Assembly (NCBI GenBank): GCA_036936605.1
Contig: JAUPFV010000005.1
Span: 3,895,670-3,959,669 of the forward strand
Length of the DNA: 64,000 bases
Source of the DNA: Limnanthes douglasii subsp. nivea
Taxonomy: Eukaryota; Streptophyta; Magnoliopsida; Brassicales; Limnanthaceae
Direction: 5' to 3'
Every line of letters begins with the position of its first letter. Position 1 is the stretch's first letter. Below, piece by piece: positions 45,099-57,590 of this stretch. The notes below the pieces were generated by a model. It was given only the letters and a program-made list of their open reading frames with translations, did not search any database and had not been told where the DNA came from. The position numbers and the translations under genes are program-made.

Positions 45099-46141
45099 GG
45101 GTCAAGCTATATATATCCAATTCGGGTTTAAGTATACCCAATTTTGAGTATACCCAAAGATGATCTAAGTATACCCAAATTTTGACAAAAATACCCTTTT
45201 CTAGGTATATAAGGTTTTTTTTTACTAATCTTATCCACCCCATTTTTTCAATTACACTCTCTAACTTCTCTCTAAAACCTTCAAGTTTTCTCTATTTTAT
45301 CTCGCGAACTAAAATCCGGCGAACTAAAATCCGGCGAACTAAAATCCGGCGAAGTAAAATATAAAAACTTAGTCTTAGTATCAAAATTTAGGGTTATGGT
45401 TGAATTAGGTAAAAAAATCAGAATTTTAGGGTGTTTGGAGGCCATTTTCCGGCCGGAATTCGACCGGAAAATGGCCATTTGCGAAGGCTGAGCGTACCAT
45501 AGGTACAGGGGGGCGTACCGGTCGGTACAGACCCTCTGTACCGACCGTACAGGGGTACGCACCGGCTGGTACGCCCACCCCCCCCCCCCCCCCCCCGTAC
45601 CATCGGTACAGAGGGTCTGTACCGACCGGTACAGAGTGTACCATAGGTACAGAGGGGGTGTACCGCTCAGCCTTCGCAAATGGCCATTTTCCGGCCGAAT
45701 TTCGGCCGGAAAATGGCTTCCAAACACCCGAAAATTATGAATTTTTTAGTAATTAAATTTTTAATTTTTTTTAAAAAAAAAAATCAAAAAAACAAGTTTT
45801 GATTTTGTGTTTTTATTAGAAGAAGTTTAAAAAATTAAAAAGAGTTTGAATGTTCTTGAGGCAACTTTGAATGTTAAAGAACAATTTGAAGAATTTCACA
45901 AAATTGTAGTAATATGGGGTTTGATCTAGTAGAGAGTTGTGTTTTTTTGGGTATACATAACCAAATAGATTGTTTTGAGAATTGGGTGTATCTAGGATAT
46001 ACTTAGTGTTTTTTTTACTTAGTGGCAATTCGGATATTAAATGAAATTTCAAGGGATTTTTCGTCCTAAAAAAGTCAAACAAAAGTCAACTGCGTTTTTT
46101 GGGTATACTTAAATCACATTTGGGTATATATAGCCATACCC
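45099..46141. mobile_element. Non-autonomous MULE D, 1,043 bp
   Basis: The left end GGGTCAAGCTATATATA and, reverse-complemented, the right end GGGTATGGCTATATATA begin terminal repeats of about 100 bp that share GTTTAAGTATACCC-like words. The target duplication is a perfect 9-mer, TTACATATT (45090-45098 and 46142-46150), diagnostic of Mutator-type transposition. Inside are a 15-bp tandem repeat (CGGCGAACTAAAATC, three copies and a partial, 45304-45355) and a very GC-rich palindrome (45422-45736). There is no transposase. The terminal repeats are of the same type as MULE A, whose ancestor could have mobilised it. Confidence 0.92.
45422..45736. repeat. Large GC-rich palindrome with poly-C loop in MULE D
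   Basis: The arms 45422-45497 and 45663-45736 are reverse complements with few mismatches. Between them are repeated GTACC/GGTAC words, several of which pair with one another, and a run of 19 C (45578-45596). Minus-strand open frames across it (45727-45281 and others) are low-complexity Gly/Arg/Pro products of the repeat and not credible genes. Confidence 0.9.
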
Positions 46142-46150
46142 TTACATATT

Positions 46151-46562
46151 TTATATTGGTAATACAAGGCAATCGTTTAGTTAACCATGACCATGACTAA
46201 TGATAATGAATGGTTTACTTAACTATGAGTAATGATGAGGCATTGAACACTCTACAAGTGTTTTGAATGACTTTTCACTTCTTGACGTGACAATTAAGGT
46301 TACTCTTATATCGCTTAGACTATCTTTGAACGAGTATCGAAATGGGTTTTATTGGTCCGATTCCACACTATAAAGATTCTAAAAATAAAATTAAGGACTT
46401 CATGTGAAATCAGATGATGTTTTTGGTTTGGACCTTTAAATAGTATAAAGGTTTGATTTTTGACATTTTTAAACAAAACGAATTCCACAATCTCTCTTCA
46501 AATGAAAATAAAGGTAATGTTAACATTGAAAATAGTATAAACTATAAAGGTTTGATTTTTGA
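46151..46562. other. Duplicated 5' flank of F-box family
   Basis: Similar to 25715-26060 (shared CTTGACGTGACAATTAAG word and flanks). It is interrupted at 46563 by the LINE and resumes beyond it near 52015. No gene. Confidence 0.6.
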
Positions 46563-46588
46563 TTTTTTTTGGTGAATGAAAACTTAAA

Positions 46589-49500
46589 TTAATTTAAAAA
46601 ATTCATACATGGTCCTGGGGCATACCCCTCAAGCTTACAACAATAATCATATAAAAGGATAAGCACTAGAAGGTCAAATATAGAAGTGCCCAAAATGAAG
46701 AGTACAATATCCGGGTAGCAACATAAGCTCATAACATGCAAAAGACTAGGTAGTTCGGGTGACTGAGACGTAACTCCATCATCCCAATCGAAATCCGCGC
46801 TCCAGTCGAGACAGAGAATACCTGTATCATAAAAGACTAAGTTAGATTTAAATACGATAAAATTACCAGCTAATCTTGGTACCATGAAATCTAAATTGGA
46901 GATCCGATAAGATATGGTATGATATTGCTGAGGCCAAAACGGGGGCAGATCCAAAAATTCTTGAATTCCGCTCTTTCCAAATGTGGTAGATAACCGCATT
47001 GAAACAAGTACTCCAAATACTCTGGTTTCGAGAATTAGACCATCTTCAAGCCTCGTCAATCCAAGATAGCCAGCAAGAAGAGAGAAAAGGAAAACCAAGT
47101 TTGACACTGGTGTAAGTCCAGATGCTCTGAGAGTGACTACATTCAAAGAGGATATGAGATGTAGTTTCCAATTCAGAGTGGCAAAGGGGACAGGTGGCTG
47201 GGATATTATAACCCCAACTGCAAAGCTTGTCCTTGGTGGCAAGCTTACCCTTTAAAGCCAGCCAAGAAATAAAGGAGTGACGCAGAATATTATATTTATT
47301 CCAAACTAACCCCGCCCATCCCTTTTCAGGGGCAGGCTCATGAAAGGCATTGTACGTATCCTTAATTGTAAAGATGATAAATCCTGCCTTAGCCATCCAA
47401 TATGGAACATCCCTTGATAAAATGTTCGGATAGGGAAGGGAGAGGATGAGCTTTTGGATTTCGTCCAGATGGCATCAGCTGCGAGCTCGAGCCAATCTCA
47501 GATTTACCGGCCAATTCCATTCACCATCGTTGATAATGTCCGACACTTTTAAGTTGCTTCCCAAACGGGAATCATTGATGACTTTGGTTCCATAGTGGGA
47601 TGCGAGAGAAGAGGAGAGGAGCCATGGATCATGCCAGAATGAAGTGTTCTGACCATTTCCAATAGCCACCCTATATAAATTACGAGCCAAAGGCCGAAGC
47701 CGGATGATTTTTCTCCAAATCCAAGTGGACGAGGGACTCAAAGTAACTTCCCAAATTTTTTTATTTTTTATCTTTTGAGCTTTGATCCACTCGCACCAGA
47801 TAGATTGAGTCTTATTACTAACGATATACCAGAGGTGCTTAAGGGCGGCCGCCTGATTCCAGATTTTTAGGTCTAGGATCCCAAGGCCGCCCTCTTTGTA
47901 TGGAGTGGTAACGGTCGACCAAGAAACTTTGGCCCCAAAGATTTTCATAGCCGAACCAGACCTAAGAAAGCGACAGAGATATTGGTTTAACTCTTTAGTT
48001 ATCCTAGAAGGTAGAATAAAAATCGAGGACCAATTAACCTGACCCGCAAATAAGATCGATTTGATAAGTTGGAGTCTACCAACATAAGAAAGGTGATTGG
48101 TAGTCTAAGATTCAATTCGGGAGGTTATTTTGTGAAAGAGGGGGCGACAGTCCGATTGAGTGAGTCTACCATTGATGAGAGGGACTCCCAGGTACTTTAC
48201 CAGGAGGGAGCCTTCAGGGAAATTCAATATGGTTAAAAGATTAGACCGAATGTGATGGTCAATGCCCGAGAAGAAGATGTGACTTTTCGTGGGATTAACT
48301 TTGAGACCAGAAAGAGAGTAGAATTCATCCAGACCATCCTTGATAAGGCTGAGGGATTGAGTGTAACCATGGCAGAAAATCATAAGGTCATCTGCAAAAC
48401 ACAGATTGATGATTTTCTGCTTATGAAATTTCCAATGAAAGTGGAAGGTCCGATCCTGGCTTTTCTCTTTGAGAATGCCAGAAAGTACTTGCACAACAAG
48501 CACAGAGAGAAGGGGGGAGAGAGGGTCACCCTGGCGAAGTCCTTTTTTACCTTTGAAATTTCCATGAAGATCTCCATTAATGTTAATAGAGTAGGAGGGA
48601 GTAGAGATGCACTTAATAATCCAAGTGATCATCTTCTCGGGAAATTGCATTGCAACTAAAATATCAAGAATGAGGTGCCATCGAACATTATCAAAGGCCT
48701 TCATTATATCTATTTTCAGGGCAACCCTTTTTCCTCTACCTCTAATATTATATCCCCTAAGGAGTTCCTGAGACAGAAGGATGTTATCAGAAATGTTCCT
48801 TCTCGTTACGAAAGCCGATTGGGAAGTATCGATAAGGTAAGGGAAGACAATTTTGATTCTGTTGGCCAGAATTTTAGAAATGATTTTATAGACAGCATTG
48901 CAAAGTGCAATTGGTTTATAATCCGCTGGCCCTGATTAAGAAGACTTTTTTGGGATAAGAGCAATCGAGGTCGCATTCCACGATTCGATCAGAGTTCCAG
49001 TGAGAAAGAACTCTTGGACTCCTTTACATTGTCAGGGCCAACAATATTCCAAGTGGTTTTGAAAAAACTGGAATTGAAACCATCAGGACCAGGGGATTTG
49101 TCACTATCAATATTGTACAGAGCCGATTTAATTTCAGCATTGGAGATCTCACAGATCATAGACTCTTTATCAGTGGGAGAAATAAAGGAAGAAATCACGG
49201 TCGATACTTTTTCAAGTCCAGGATAGAAGGTAGAATGCTTTGTACCTAAGGATTTCTCAAAACAATTTACGAAGACGTTAGAAACCCTAATTGGAGAAGT
49301 GATAGTTCCTCCCTGATTATCGATAATCGAGAGAATTTTATTACGAAAAAACCGTGGTTTAATACTATTATGAAAGAATTTTGTGTTATAGTATCCCAGC
49401 TTGATCCAATTTTCTCTAGAATTCTGTTTAAGAAATGATTCTTCCGCTCGGCTGAAAAAGGTAAAACGATCAGAAGCCTCTGATTCTTTAGAAACCATGA

Positions 49501-50400
49501 CTGGGTTAAGAGGAATGAGAGTCTAGAATCAATTGAGCCTCAAACAGAGTTGATTGAGCAACAGAGGCTCTGGAAGAAATGTCGCTGAATTCCTTGCGAT
49601 TAAGAGAAGCAAGCTCAGATTGAAGGCGATAAATTTTTTCCGAGATCATCCTCATACCTCCAGAGGTGGTAGGGGCGGTCCATCTTGAGGAAACGATATA
49701 AAACAGGGGATGAGATTGCCACATATTAAAGTAACGAAAAAGTTTTTTCCTCCGAGGACGGGGGAGTCCAAGATGAAGAGTGACTGTGGTATGGTCAGAC
49801 GTACGAAGGTACCCAAAATGGACACTGAACATAGGGAAAAGGTGGTCCCAATCCGGGTTGATAAGTACTCGGTCAATTTTAGAAAGGATAGGGTGAGCAG
49901 GTTGCTTGTTAATCCAAGTGAATGAAATCCAGTAGATCAAAGAGCAGTGAGTTCGCATTGGTAGCAGCAGCTGTTGAAGTCATCAATAGCTGGAGACCAA
50001 GACTCAAAGGATCCCATACGCTCGCGTGTGTGACAGATCGCGTTGAAATCTCCAAAGGATACCCAAGGAATGTGGTTATCCGCCTTGGAGATGTTATAAA
50101 GATCATTCCAAAGAGGAATACGATACAATGGATTAACTGAGGAGTTTAGGAGATTCTAGTAATTGTAATGACACTAGGGTTCCAGAGAATCCATATTCTA
50201 CCTAAGGGATGGGTCTCATGATTAGTAACAACATGCCAAAAGGGCATAATCTTCCTAATTGTTTGATCAATTTTGTGAATTTGGACTTTGGTTTCTACAA
50301 GAACTATCAAGGATATATGATTACTGAGGATAAAATCATTGACGTCTTTTCGCCTAGCAGGGTCGTTTAGACCTCTCATGTTTCGTGATACAATATTCAT
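46589..50400 (-). pseudogene. LINE ORF2: endonuclease, reverse transcriptase, zinc knuckle
   Basis: Endonuclease: starts MNIVSRNMRGLNDPARRKDV (50400) with VLVETKV (catalytic Glu), and later ISKADNHIPWVSFGDFNAIC, then SKIDRVLINPDW and LRTSDHTTVTLHL (catalytic Asp/His). Reverse transcriptase: SDKSPGPDGFNSSFFKTTW, MKAFDNVRWHLILDIL, KKGLRQGDPLSPLL, and the active site INLCFADDLMIFCHGY (about 48410). The C-terminal region has WLALKGKLATKDKL and CPLCHSELETTSHILFECSH (zf-RVT). Breaks occur near 50150, 49500, 48930, 48110, 47475 and 47046. Confidence 0.92.
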
Positions 50401-50690
50401 AAATAAATACTTACATATAGTCAGCCAAAAATCCTGTCGGAGGATATTACCATTTTACCCTTCCCTTTTGCCTCATCCGTGCAAGCCCTTTTGGGGGGGG
50501 GGGGGGAGTCCACCTCCTCGCCAAACTCCACCTTATTGTCCTCACTGATTGAAGGGAGACGAGATCCAAATGCATTCTCTGGCTCAATTTCAGATAGTTC
50601 TTCCTCTCATGAAAACCCTCTTGAAAAATCCTTATGAGAATTAAGGGCATGTGGCTTAGCATGGGTCATTTTGAATTTTCTCCCTTTCGG

Positions 50691-51998
50691 TCATTTACCC
50701 GCATTCCTGAAGTTACGAATCAACGAGGGAAACCCATTGGACCCACCAGCCCCCAATAAACCTTTACTTTTATTTGGGTCGGGCCGTTCAATGGATAGAA
50801 TTTGAGTGGGTCCATGGGTTTTAGAAACCCGGCCCACAGGAAGAGAGTCCTTAAAATTCAGCCTTGAGCTGTTAGAGTGCTGATTTAAATTCGCTGGGCC
50901 TTCGCTCTTTGAGCCCATAAGCAAACCAGACCCAGCCAGTGGGTCTTGGCCCAGTCCAAACGGAGAGCCCATAATCGAAGCAGCCATCTCCACTGGGTCA
51001 GAGTCCAGTCCAGCTGTAGAACCCATATTCAAACCATCCCTACAAATCTTCTCTCCCGATTTTTCCAACCTCAAACCCTGATCTGAAAACCGATTTCGAG
51101 CCTCGCCTGTAATCGAACCAGCCAGACACCTTCTCTCCACCGATTTCGAAACTGCCAAAACCCTACTGCCACTCAACGCCGAATCAGTGATCACCTCTCT
51201 GTTCCTAGCGACGTCCTTAGCAGCCATCTCTACAGATCTGAAAACCAATTTCGCAGCATCTCCTGTAATCGAACCAGCCAGACACCTTCTCTCCATCGGT
51301 TTCGAAACTGCCAAACCCCTACTACCACCCAACGCCGAATCAACGATCACCTCTCTGTTCCTGCCTTCATCCTTAGCAGCCATCACTAGATCAGAGTCCA
51401 GTCCAACAGAATCCTCACCTGTAATCGAACCAGCCAGGTATCTTTTGTCCACCTCTTTTGAAACTGCCAAGCCCTTTCTGTCAACCAACGCCGAATCAGC
51501 GATGACCTTGCTGCTCCAACCATTGTCCTTAGAAGCCAGATTCAAGCAAGACAGGTCAGAGGCCACTCGAGTCGTCCTCCCGATGGGCTGCCGACTCAGA
51601 TCTGGGAGTGGCTGAGAACGGCGCCCGACATAACACACTCGTGTTCCGAATGAGCATCGCGACTGAAAATCCGATTAAAATCGGTCGTGGACTGAAACAA
51701 ATCACCATCGACCAAGATCCATCTTGAGAATGAAAAAGGAAAAGGAAGATATACACTACTCTTGACATATCACACTCGTTCGATATTCCGAAACAAAAAT
51801 GTCTCGCCAACAGTTGTTTGAAGATGGAACTAACGTAAGAAGAGACAAAAGAAGAGAAAAAAGAAGAGAAAAAAGAAGAGAAGATGGAATTGGCTTGGGT
51901 TTCACGCCAAAAGGCCAGTAACCGCCACCAAAACTAGAAGAAGAAGGAGTTTTCCGATGATATATTACCGTTGAATATAACTGTTGAGTATCAGACAC
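50691..51998 (-). pseudogene. LINE ORF1-like region with three internal repeats
   Basis: The long open frame 51638-50691 (315 codons) contains three repeats of 52 residues (156 bp; copies spaced at about 51108, 51263 and 51419) with words such as EVIVDSALGGSRGLAVSK and ERRCLAGSITG. The usual plant LINE ORF1 domain (DUF4283) and CCHC knuckle are not visible, so the 5' part is probably lost or replaced. A G14 run (50493-50506) lies between ORF1 and ORF2. Upstream frames (51998-51640) are Ser/Leu-rich and unrecognised. Confidence 0.6.
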
Positions 51999-52005
51999 TC
52001 TCTCA

Positions 52006-54230
52006 CTAGATGTGAGTAATTATCTATTTATTTTGACATTAATAATTAATTTTAAATAGACAAAATTATTCTCACCATTCATTTATTGTTCATTATCACT
52101 TGCGGATTTGTTATAATTGTTTTGCATAAAGCATTTAGATTCGGTTAAAGATTAGTTACGGATTCCTTATGATTTTTCAATTGTTTTTGATTTTATTGGT
52201 TTTTATTCGGATAATGATCATTTATAACCGATGTTTTAAAAAATTTGTTATGCAGCTGTAAGAGTTTTTCTTAGAAAATCTCTGTACAATATGATAAAGA
52301 GGTGGCCATTTTTGACGTCTAATTGAAAATTTGAGAAATCCTTATTCACTACATCATATGGCAATAAGTTTGTGTGCCATAAGTTCATGTGCTATATTCT
52401 CCCTAAATATAGTAATTAAGCATCTAACAATGGATTCACAAGTATTCTCATCCTTCTCATCAGTATTTCATTAATAGATTTGAAGTTGTGTAGATTGATC
52501 AACTGTTTTTCTTGTTAGGATTATTTTCAGCCATCACCGCCAATCATTGAAGCTGCAAAAATATGTCACCAATTTTTTTGTTGAATTCCACAACTGTTTG
52601 GCAAAAAGGACTAGAAACACGTCAAGGTCATTGGAAAGTAATGTAAATGGATATTATTTATCATATTTGTTTTCTCATATTCGTACTAAGAGTTTTTATT
52701 CGACTATAACGAAGTGACAGTAGAATTTGATGGCAAATAGAGTTGTACTTCTACTAGATATGACATTCGTGAATAACCTTAACTTCTTTGTGAAAGTATA
52801 TAATGAAACAAATTGTCAAAGTCAACTTCTTCATATATGTGTACTTGCAATTTCGACTTTAAAAATATTACTAAAAAGAATCACCTAAGAAGATGATGGT
52901 TGAGTGCCACTGCAATTTCTTTGGAAAGTTAAGAAAAGACTCTTAATTTATTTTGATAAGGTCGTATGCCGCTGGAAAATAATTTATCCTTAATGAGGAA
53001 CTATAAATTCATTTTCACCAAAGTACTAGCATCGGAAAATATCATTATTAAGACATCAAAATAGATAAATGACCAGTGTAGCAAATTGGAAGAAATGATC
53101 GACAAAATAGCTAGCTAAGAGCATTGTCAAATGATAAAGTCATATAATAAGATGAAAGCACAGTGATGAGATATATGTTGATAAGAAACTAATGTCAAAA
53201 GTAAGGCTTAAACAAAGATGGAAAAAAAAACTATATGTAGTTGAAGATTTGAAACATGTGTAATGTACTACTAAAATACCCATAGTAGTTACGCGGTAAA
53301 ATACTAACTTTTAGTAACTAGATAACCGAGACTTGTCATAATATACACGTGTTACCCATCTTGAATAATTAGGAATAAGATAACTACAAATAGTTATTCC
53401 AATTATTGTAAAACAAAAGTTGATTCGTTGATTAACAATACTAGTTTTTATATTTTTTCTTGGGCATCCGTAGTCTTATCTCTTTGACAATACACTAAAG
53501 AAGAAACTCTCTCGTCATATTTGACGTATTTTATGGGAAATATTTCTTCACATATGTTGTTCTTTTACCAAATAATAATGATTAGATCATGAGTGGATAA
53601 AAGAATGCTTTGAGGATACATTTATGGATCTCCAATAGTAAATTATCAAAATATTGATTCAGCAGCTTGTGGGAACAACATCATACAATGAAATCTGATG
53701 GTTACATTGTGAAAATCAGTAACAATGCCTCTGATTCAAGAAGATAATATTGTTTTAAGAAGAACATGGAATGTAATTACTAGTTCATTATTAGTTGCAC
53801 TACCACAACAAGACGTAGTATTGGATATTATGAATGTTTGACAGATCTCAATGATAGTTCGTTGAATTCTATTTTTCATTCTTTAGAGTTGCAACTGAAT
53901 GAGTTTAGATTAAAACAATGTAAGATTTTTTATTTGCAAAACCAATGAGATGAAAAAAGTCAGAATCGATTTGAGTTGATGACCAAAACTCTATAATTGA
54001 TCACCACAAAAGTTATTTTAGGAGATGATACAAATTTTTTTGAAATGCATAAAGAAAAGTTTATTCATAGAAAAGTAGTTGATTTTAAGGAAGGGAAAGT
54101 GGGAGTAAAATTGATGTCTTAAGAAATAAAGCATCAACAAAATAAAATTAAAGTAAACGAAAAGAAAATATGGTTGAAAAAAAATAAAAAGAATGATGTA
54201 AGACTAAAATTGCTATGTATATTTTGGTTG
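52006..54230. other. AT-rich region, unidentified decayed sequence
   Basis: The first ~60 bp is the resumed F-box upstream region. The rest has no frame above 60 codons, no clear terminal repeats and only scattered coding-like stretches; it may be the 5' part of the old gypsy element whose gag is recognisable from 54240. Confidence 0.4.
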
Positions 54231-55950
54231 GATCTCTGATGACACAAAGGATCTTAGAAGGAAAGTTACCAAAAAACATGACGTTTACAAAATGGAAAAA
54301 TACGATAGAACAATGGATCCAAAACATCATTTCATGAGTTTCATAATATTATGCTAGGATTCAATCTAGATGATAACGTATGGCGTGAGGCCTTTTTAGT
54401 GACAGTCAAAGGGATGGAATTAACTTGATTTAACAAATTTCCACCATGATTAATTGACAGCTTTGTAGAGTTATGAACATTATTTCATTGCTCATAAAAC
54501 ATTAAAACATGATTGGGGTCATATCATGACTCTATTTTGAAAGGATCAAGAATATTTAAGGGATTATGTTCAAATATTTATAAATGAAATGAGTGCATTG
54601 GAAGGTTGAAATAAGAATGTATCTTTAATGGCATTTAAAAGAGGATTGTCTTGTGATAGTAGCTTATTAGAGGGTTTAATCAAATTTCTTGTGAGGTGTA
54701 TGGGAAAATTATTAGCACGAACGTAAATATTTATAAAAGTATAAGATACAAAAAGAATAAAAAGCAATGCATATTAAAATTAAAGAAAAATAGGGACTCG
54801 TTGGAAAAAAAATATTGTTGCTAAAAGGATTTTTTAACTTGCAATGGATCCTATGAACATACCATAATTTTCTTATTACTATAATTTAAAGCAACAGTTT
54901 ACTCAGCTAAATGCACCCGTAACAGTCATTTATGATAAGACAATAGACTAGTTAAACTACCAAAATCCCAAAGTTTTTTACACCGACTAATTAAAGAAGT
55001 CGTCATTAGTATTATGCATCTCACAATGACCATGGACATTCAATTGAGGATTAAATACTGATTCAGATGAAATATGAGATTTAAATATTGATCCATAATG
55101 GGGGATTTGTTCATTCCATTATATAAAAGTAATAAGTAATAACGTTTGAAGAGGGGAAAGAAATAGAAGCATCAAGAATCGTATATTATCTTTGGGGATG
55201 ATACGTTATGGAGAACTACTAATTCATCAAGAAAGTATGTATATAAAATATCAAGAGCTTCATTTAGTAAATTAGTCATCCTTGCATTTGCAACTTTGAT
55301 CATCTGCTGATAATAATTTAAGAGGATTAATGACATATTACGAAGATGGTTTATTAGTAACACTTGCTATAACTGGAGTACCAGCGATAAGGGTAATGGT
55401 GGACATTGGAATTTTAACTAATATATGTTATAAAGAATTATATAATAGGATGACAGAAGTTGCACCCTTTAGAAAATACTGACAAAAATCTAGTTAGTTT
55501 TGCTTGACAATCAAGTGATTGCATCGGATAAATGGATCTGGTTGTATTTTTCGAGAAAGATAAAACATATAAAATTGTGACTACATTGTTCATGATCGTT
55601 AATGCTCCGAGTTATTATAGTACCATTTTAGGGTGACCTTGGTTACACAAAATAAAGGGAGTAACATAATCCCTCCATCAGTGTATTAAGTATGTGATCT
55701 ATGGGAAAATAGAACTAGTCCGGGGAAGCTAACGGAGAGCTAGAGATTGTCATTCTTTGTCATTAGCTCCCGGAAATATAGTGCAATAGTAATGACGAGG
55801 ATTTTGAAGGGTGCGCTGAATAAAAATATGTTATAAATGCCTAGTTGTAGTAAAGACAAGTAAATACTATATATGGTACGAGAAGAAAATTTTGTTTTAA
55901 AAAATATTATAATTGAAAATTAAATGGTTAGTTGATTGAAATTTTATTTT
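54230..55950 (+). pseudogene. Old Ty3/gypsy element: gag and protease remnants
   Basis: Gag traces at 54240-54720 appear only when several frames are combined (words like MTFTKWKNT, LMAFKRGLS). Protease traces at 55330-55800 include LLVTLAITGVPAIRVMVDIG (the DTG motif mutated to DIG) and ILGxPWLHKIKG near 55630. There are stops every 20-40 codons. It is considerably older than the gypsy at 28-34.7 kb. Confidence 0.55.
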
Positions 55951-57147
55951 GAATTCAAAATCAAGACAAAGAATTAATTTGATTTGATAATAGTTAATTT
56001 TAAAGATAATAGGGTATAAAATTCAAGCTGGCATATTTTGAATATAAATGGGAGTGATATGAGTGTTATCTTAATGCTTTTAGGAGAAGGTAATTAAGCG
56101 AATTATTAAGATTATACTTCTTACTACGAATAACGAATTAAGAAATGAAATTGTGTTAGCCGATATATAATTAGCTTGAATAAAGTGAAGTGAAAGTTTT
56201 TCAATTGATTGTAAAGATTTTTATTTATCCGTTGTTTGTTTTTAAAGTGATACAAAGAAGCCAAGCAAAAAATTGAAAAATGGTAAATACAACCAAGTCT
56301 TACCGTCGGACAAGTTATAATATTAAGCATTATGTTTGTAACCTACAAAATATGTTATCTTTTATGTAATTCTATATTCAATAAAGTGTACCGTGAGTAA
56401 TACTAAGCTGATTTCAAGCTTGGAGTTCTTAGGTTTTTTTAAGATGGTTGTAATGATTCTTGGTAGTGAGAATTTTCTTGTAGATGATACGTGATTTTTA
56501 ATTTGAGGATACTTGTACAATCATTATGAATTAGAGATCATGTTGTAAAAAATCTTTGAATTTTATATCAATATTAATCAACATATATTAGATATGATCA
56601 TTTCAATTTTCATTAAAGGAATATATGTTTCAAATAAACCATTAAATGTCTTTTAAAATACATAAATAGTTAGATATTAATCGGTTAACAATATGTTTAA
56701 AATATTTTAATGAATATTATAGATCAAACTTGTTGTGAGCGGAAAGTGACATAAGTTAGAAAATTATAATACTATTATAAATAATAAGCTCATATGACAA
56801 TAAGCCAATGCCAACTGAGAAGCTTAAAAGGTTACACATCCATAGTTATAGATAAGGATATAAAATATTGATGACCATATGTAATAAATAAAATCTTATA
56901 TAAAACGTTTTGTAGTTAAGGGATAGATTTAGAGTCTTATATGAAGATAAAAGACTAACAAGTAATAAAATATTTTATATAACTAATTCTGTTACACAAG
57001 TCTTGACGTCTATATATAATGGCCAAAGCTGAACTTAATAAAGATAATATTTTCACTTGTGAAGACTCTTCTTATATTTTACTTTTTCTCTCTAAATTAA
57101 CCTCACTCTTTCTCTCTCTCTAGAACCAAATTTAATCCTCACCAAAT
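55951..57147. other. AT-rich region, probably LTR of a gypsy element
   Basis: There is no gene. The right end leads into a primer binding site at 57148, so the last few hundred bases are probably a 5' LTR; its left edge is uncertain. A pyrimidine-rich CTTTCTCTCTCTC stretch at 57108-57122 resembles the LTR tail next to the site at 63784. Confidence 0.4.
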
Positions 57148-57590
57148 TGGCGACCACAATGGGAGTTGATCGATCATTATATTGATTTCGTGATAAAAAA
57201 CAATAAGCAATTGATATATTGATTTGTCTTAGTTGTTCTTAATTGATTCTTTGTAGCCGTTTTGGGTCAATAATGGAACCAAGGAATGAAAACGATCATT
57301 TGGTTCGAAAGGTAATTGAGACACTAAGATCTAATTTGTAAGGAGAATAAGGTATCGAAGATGAATTAATCCTAATTCTTCAGCCTCACTCTAACATCAA
57401 AACTCGAATGAATCCGTTACTGGATAAAATCACGACTCTAAATGAGAAGTATGATCAAAGAGAGCAAGATATTCAATCAGGTAGGCTAAATTCTGAGGTA
57501 AGCCAAATGGATGAGAAGAACGATGTGGACAACCAATTATCAGTCTTGTATAGCTCACCATGTTTGAAGTGAGAAGAAGAGAACAAATTT
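57148..57590 (+). pseudogene. Ty3/gypsy primer binding site and gag N-terminus
   Basis: TGGCGACCACAATGGGAG (57148) resembles gypsy primer sites. The gag start ATG 57273 reads MEPRNENDHLVRKVIETLRS, closely matching the gag start at 63897 (SVRKALETLRSDL). A stop follows about 25 codons in, and the sequence is cut near 57590 by a minus-strand copia fragment. Confidence 0.65.

Larger units (their letters stand above)
46563..52005 (-). mobile_element. LINE (non-LTR retrotransposon), about 5.4 kb
   Basis: On the minus strand, ORF1-like sequence is followed by an endonuclease, reverse transcriptase and zinc-knuckle ORF2, ending in a GTTTTCATTCACC tail and an A8 tract (46570-46563), a usual plant LINE 3' end. 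Both flanks are parts of the same duplicated upstream region (compare 46500-46560 and 52015-52065 with 26000-26160), which brackets the insertion. The exact 5' end and target duplication were not resolved. Stops in ORF2 make it inactive. Confidence 0.88.

Noticed and set aside
45281..45727. Minus-strand open frame of 148 codons, Gly/Arg/Tyr-rich
   Set aside because: It runs through the GC-rich palindrome and poly-C tract of MULE D; the protein is a by-product of repeats in three overlapping frames.
48252..48659. Plus-strand frame of 135 codons
   Set aside because: It is antisense to the LINE reverse transcriptase, whose active site is on the minus strand.
51187..51615. Plus-strand frame of 142 codons with Ala/Glu/Ser repeats
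   Set aside because: It is the antisense reading of the 156-bp repeats in LINE ORF1; the minus-strand frame is longer.
53400..54200. Possible host gene between the LINE and the old gypsy element
   Set aside because: Coding-like words occur but no frame exceeds about 50 codons and no splice pattern joins them.
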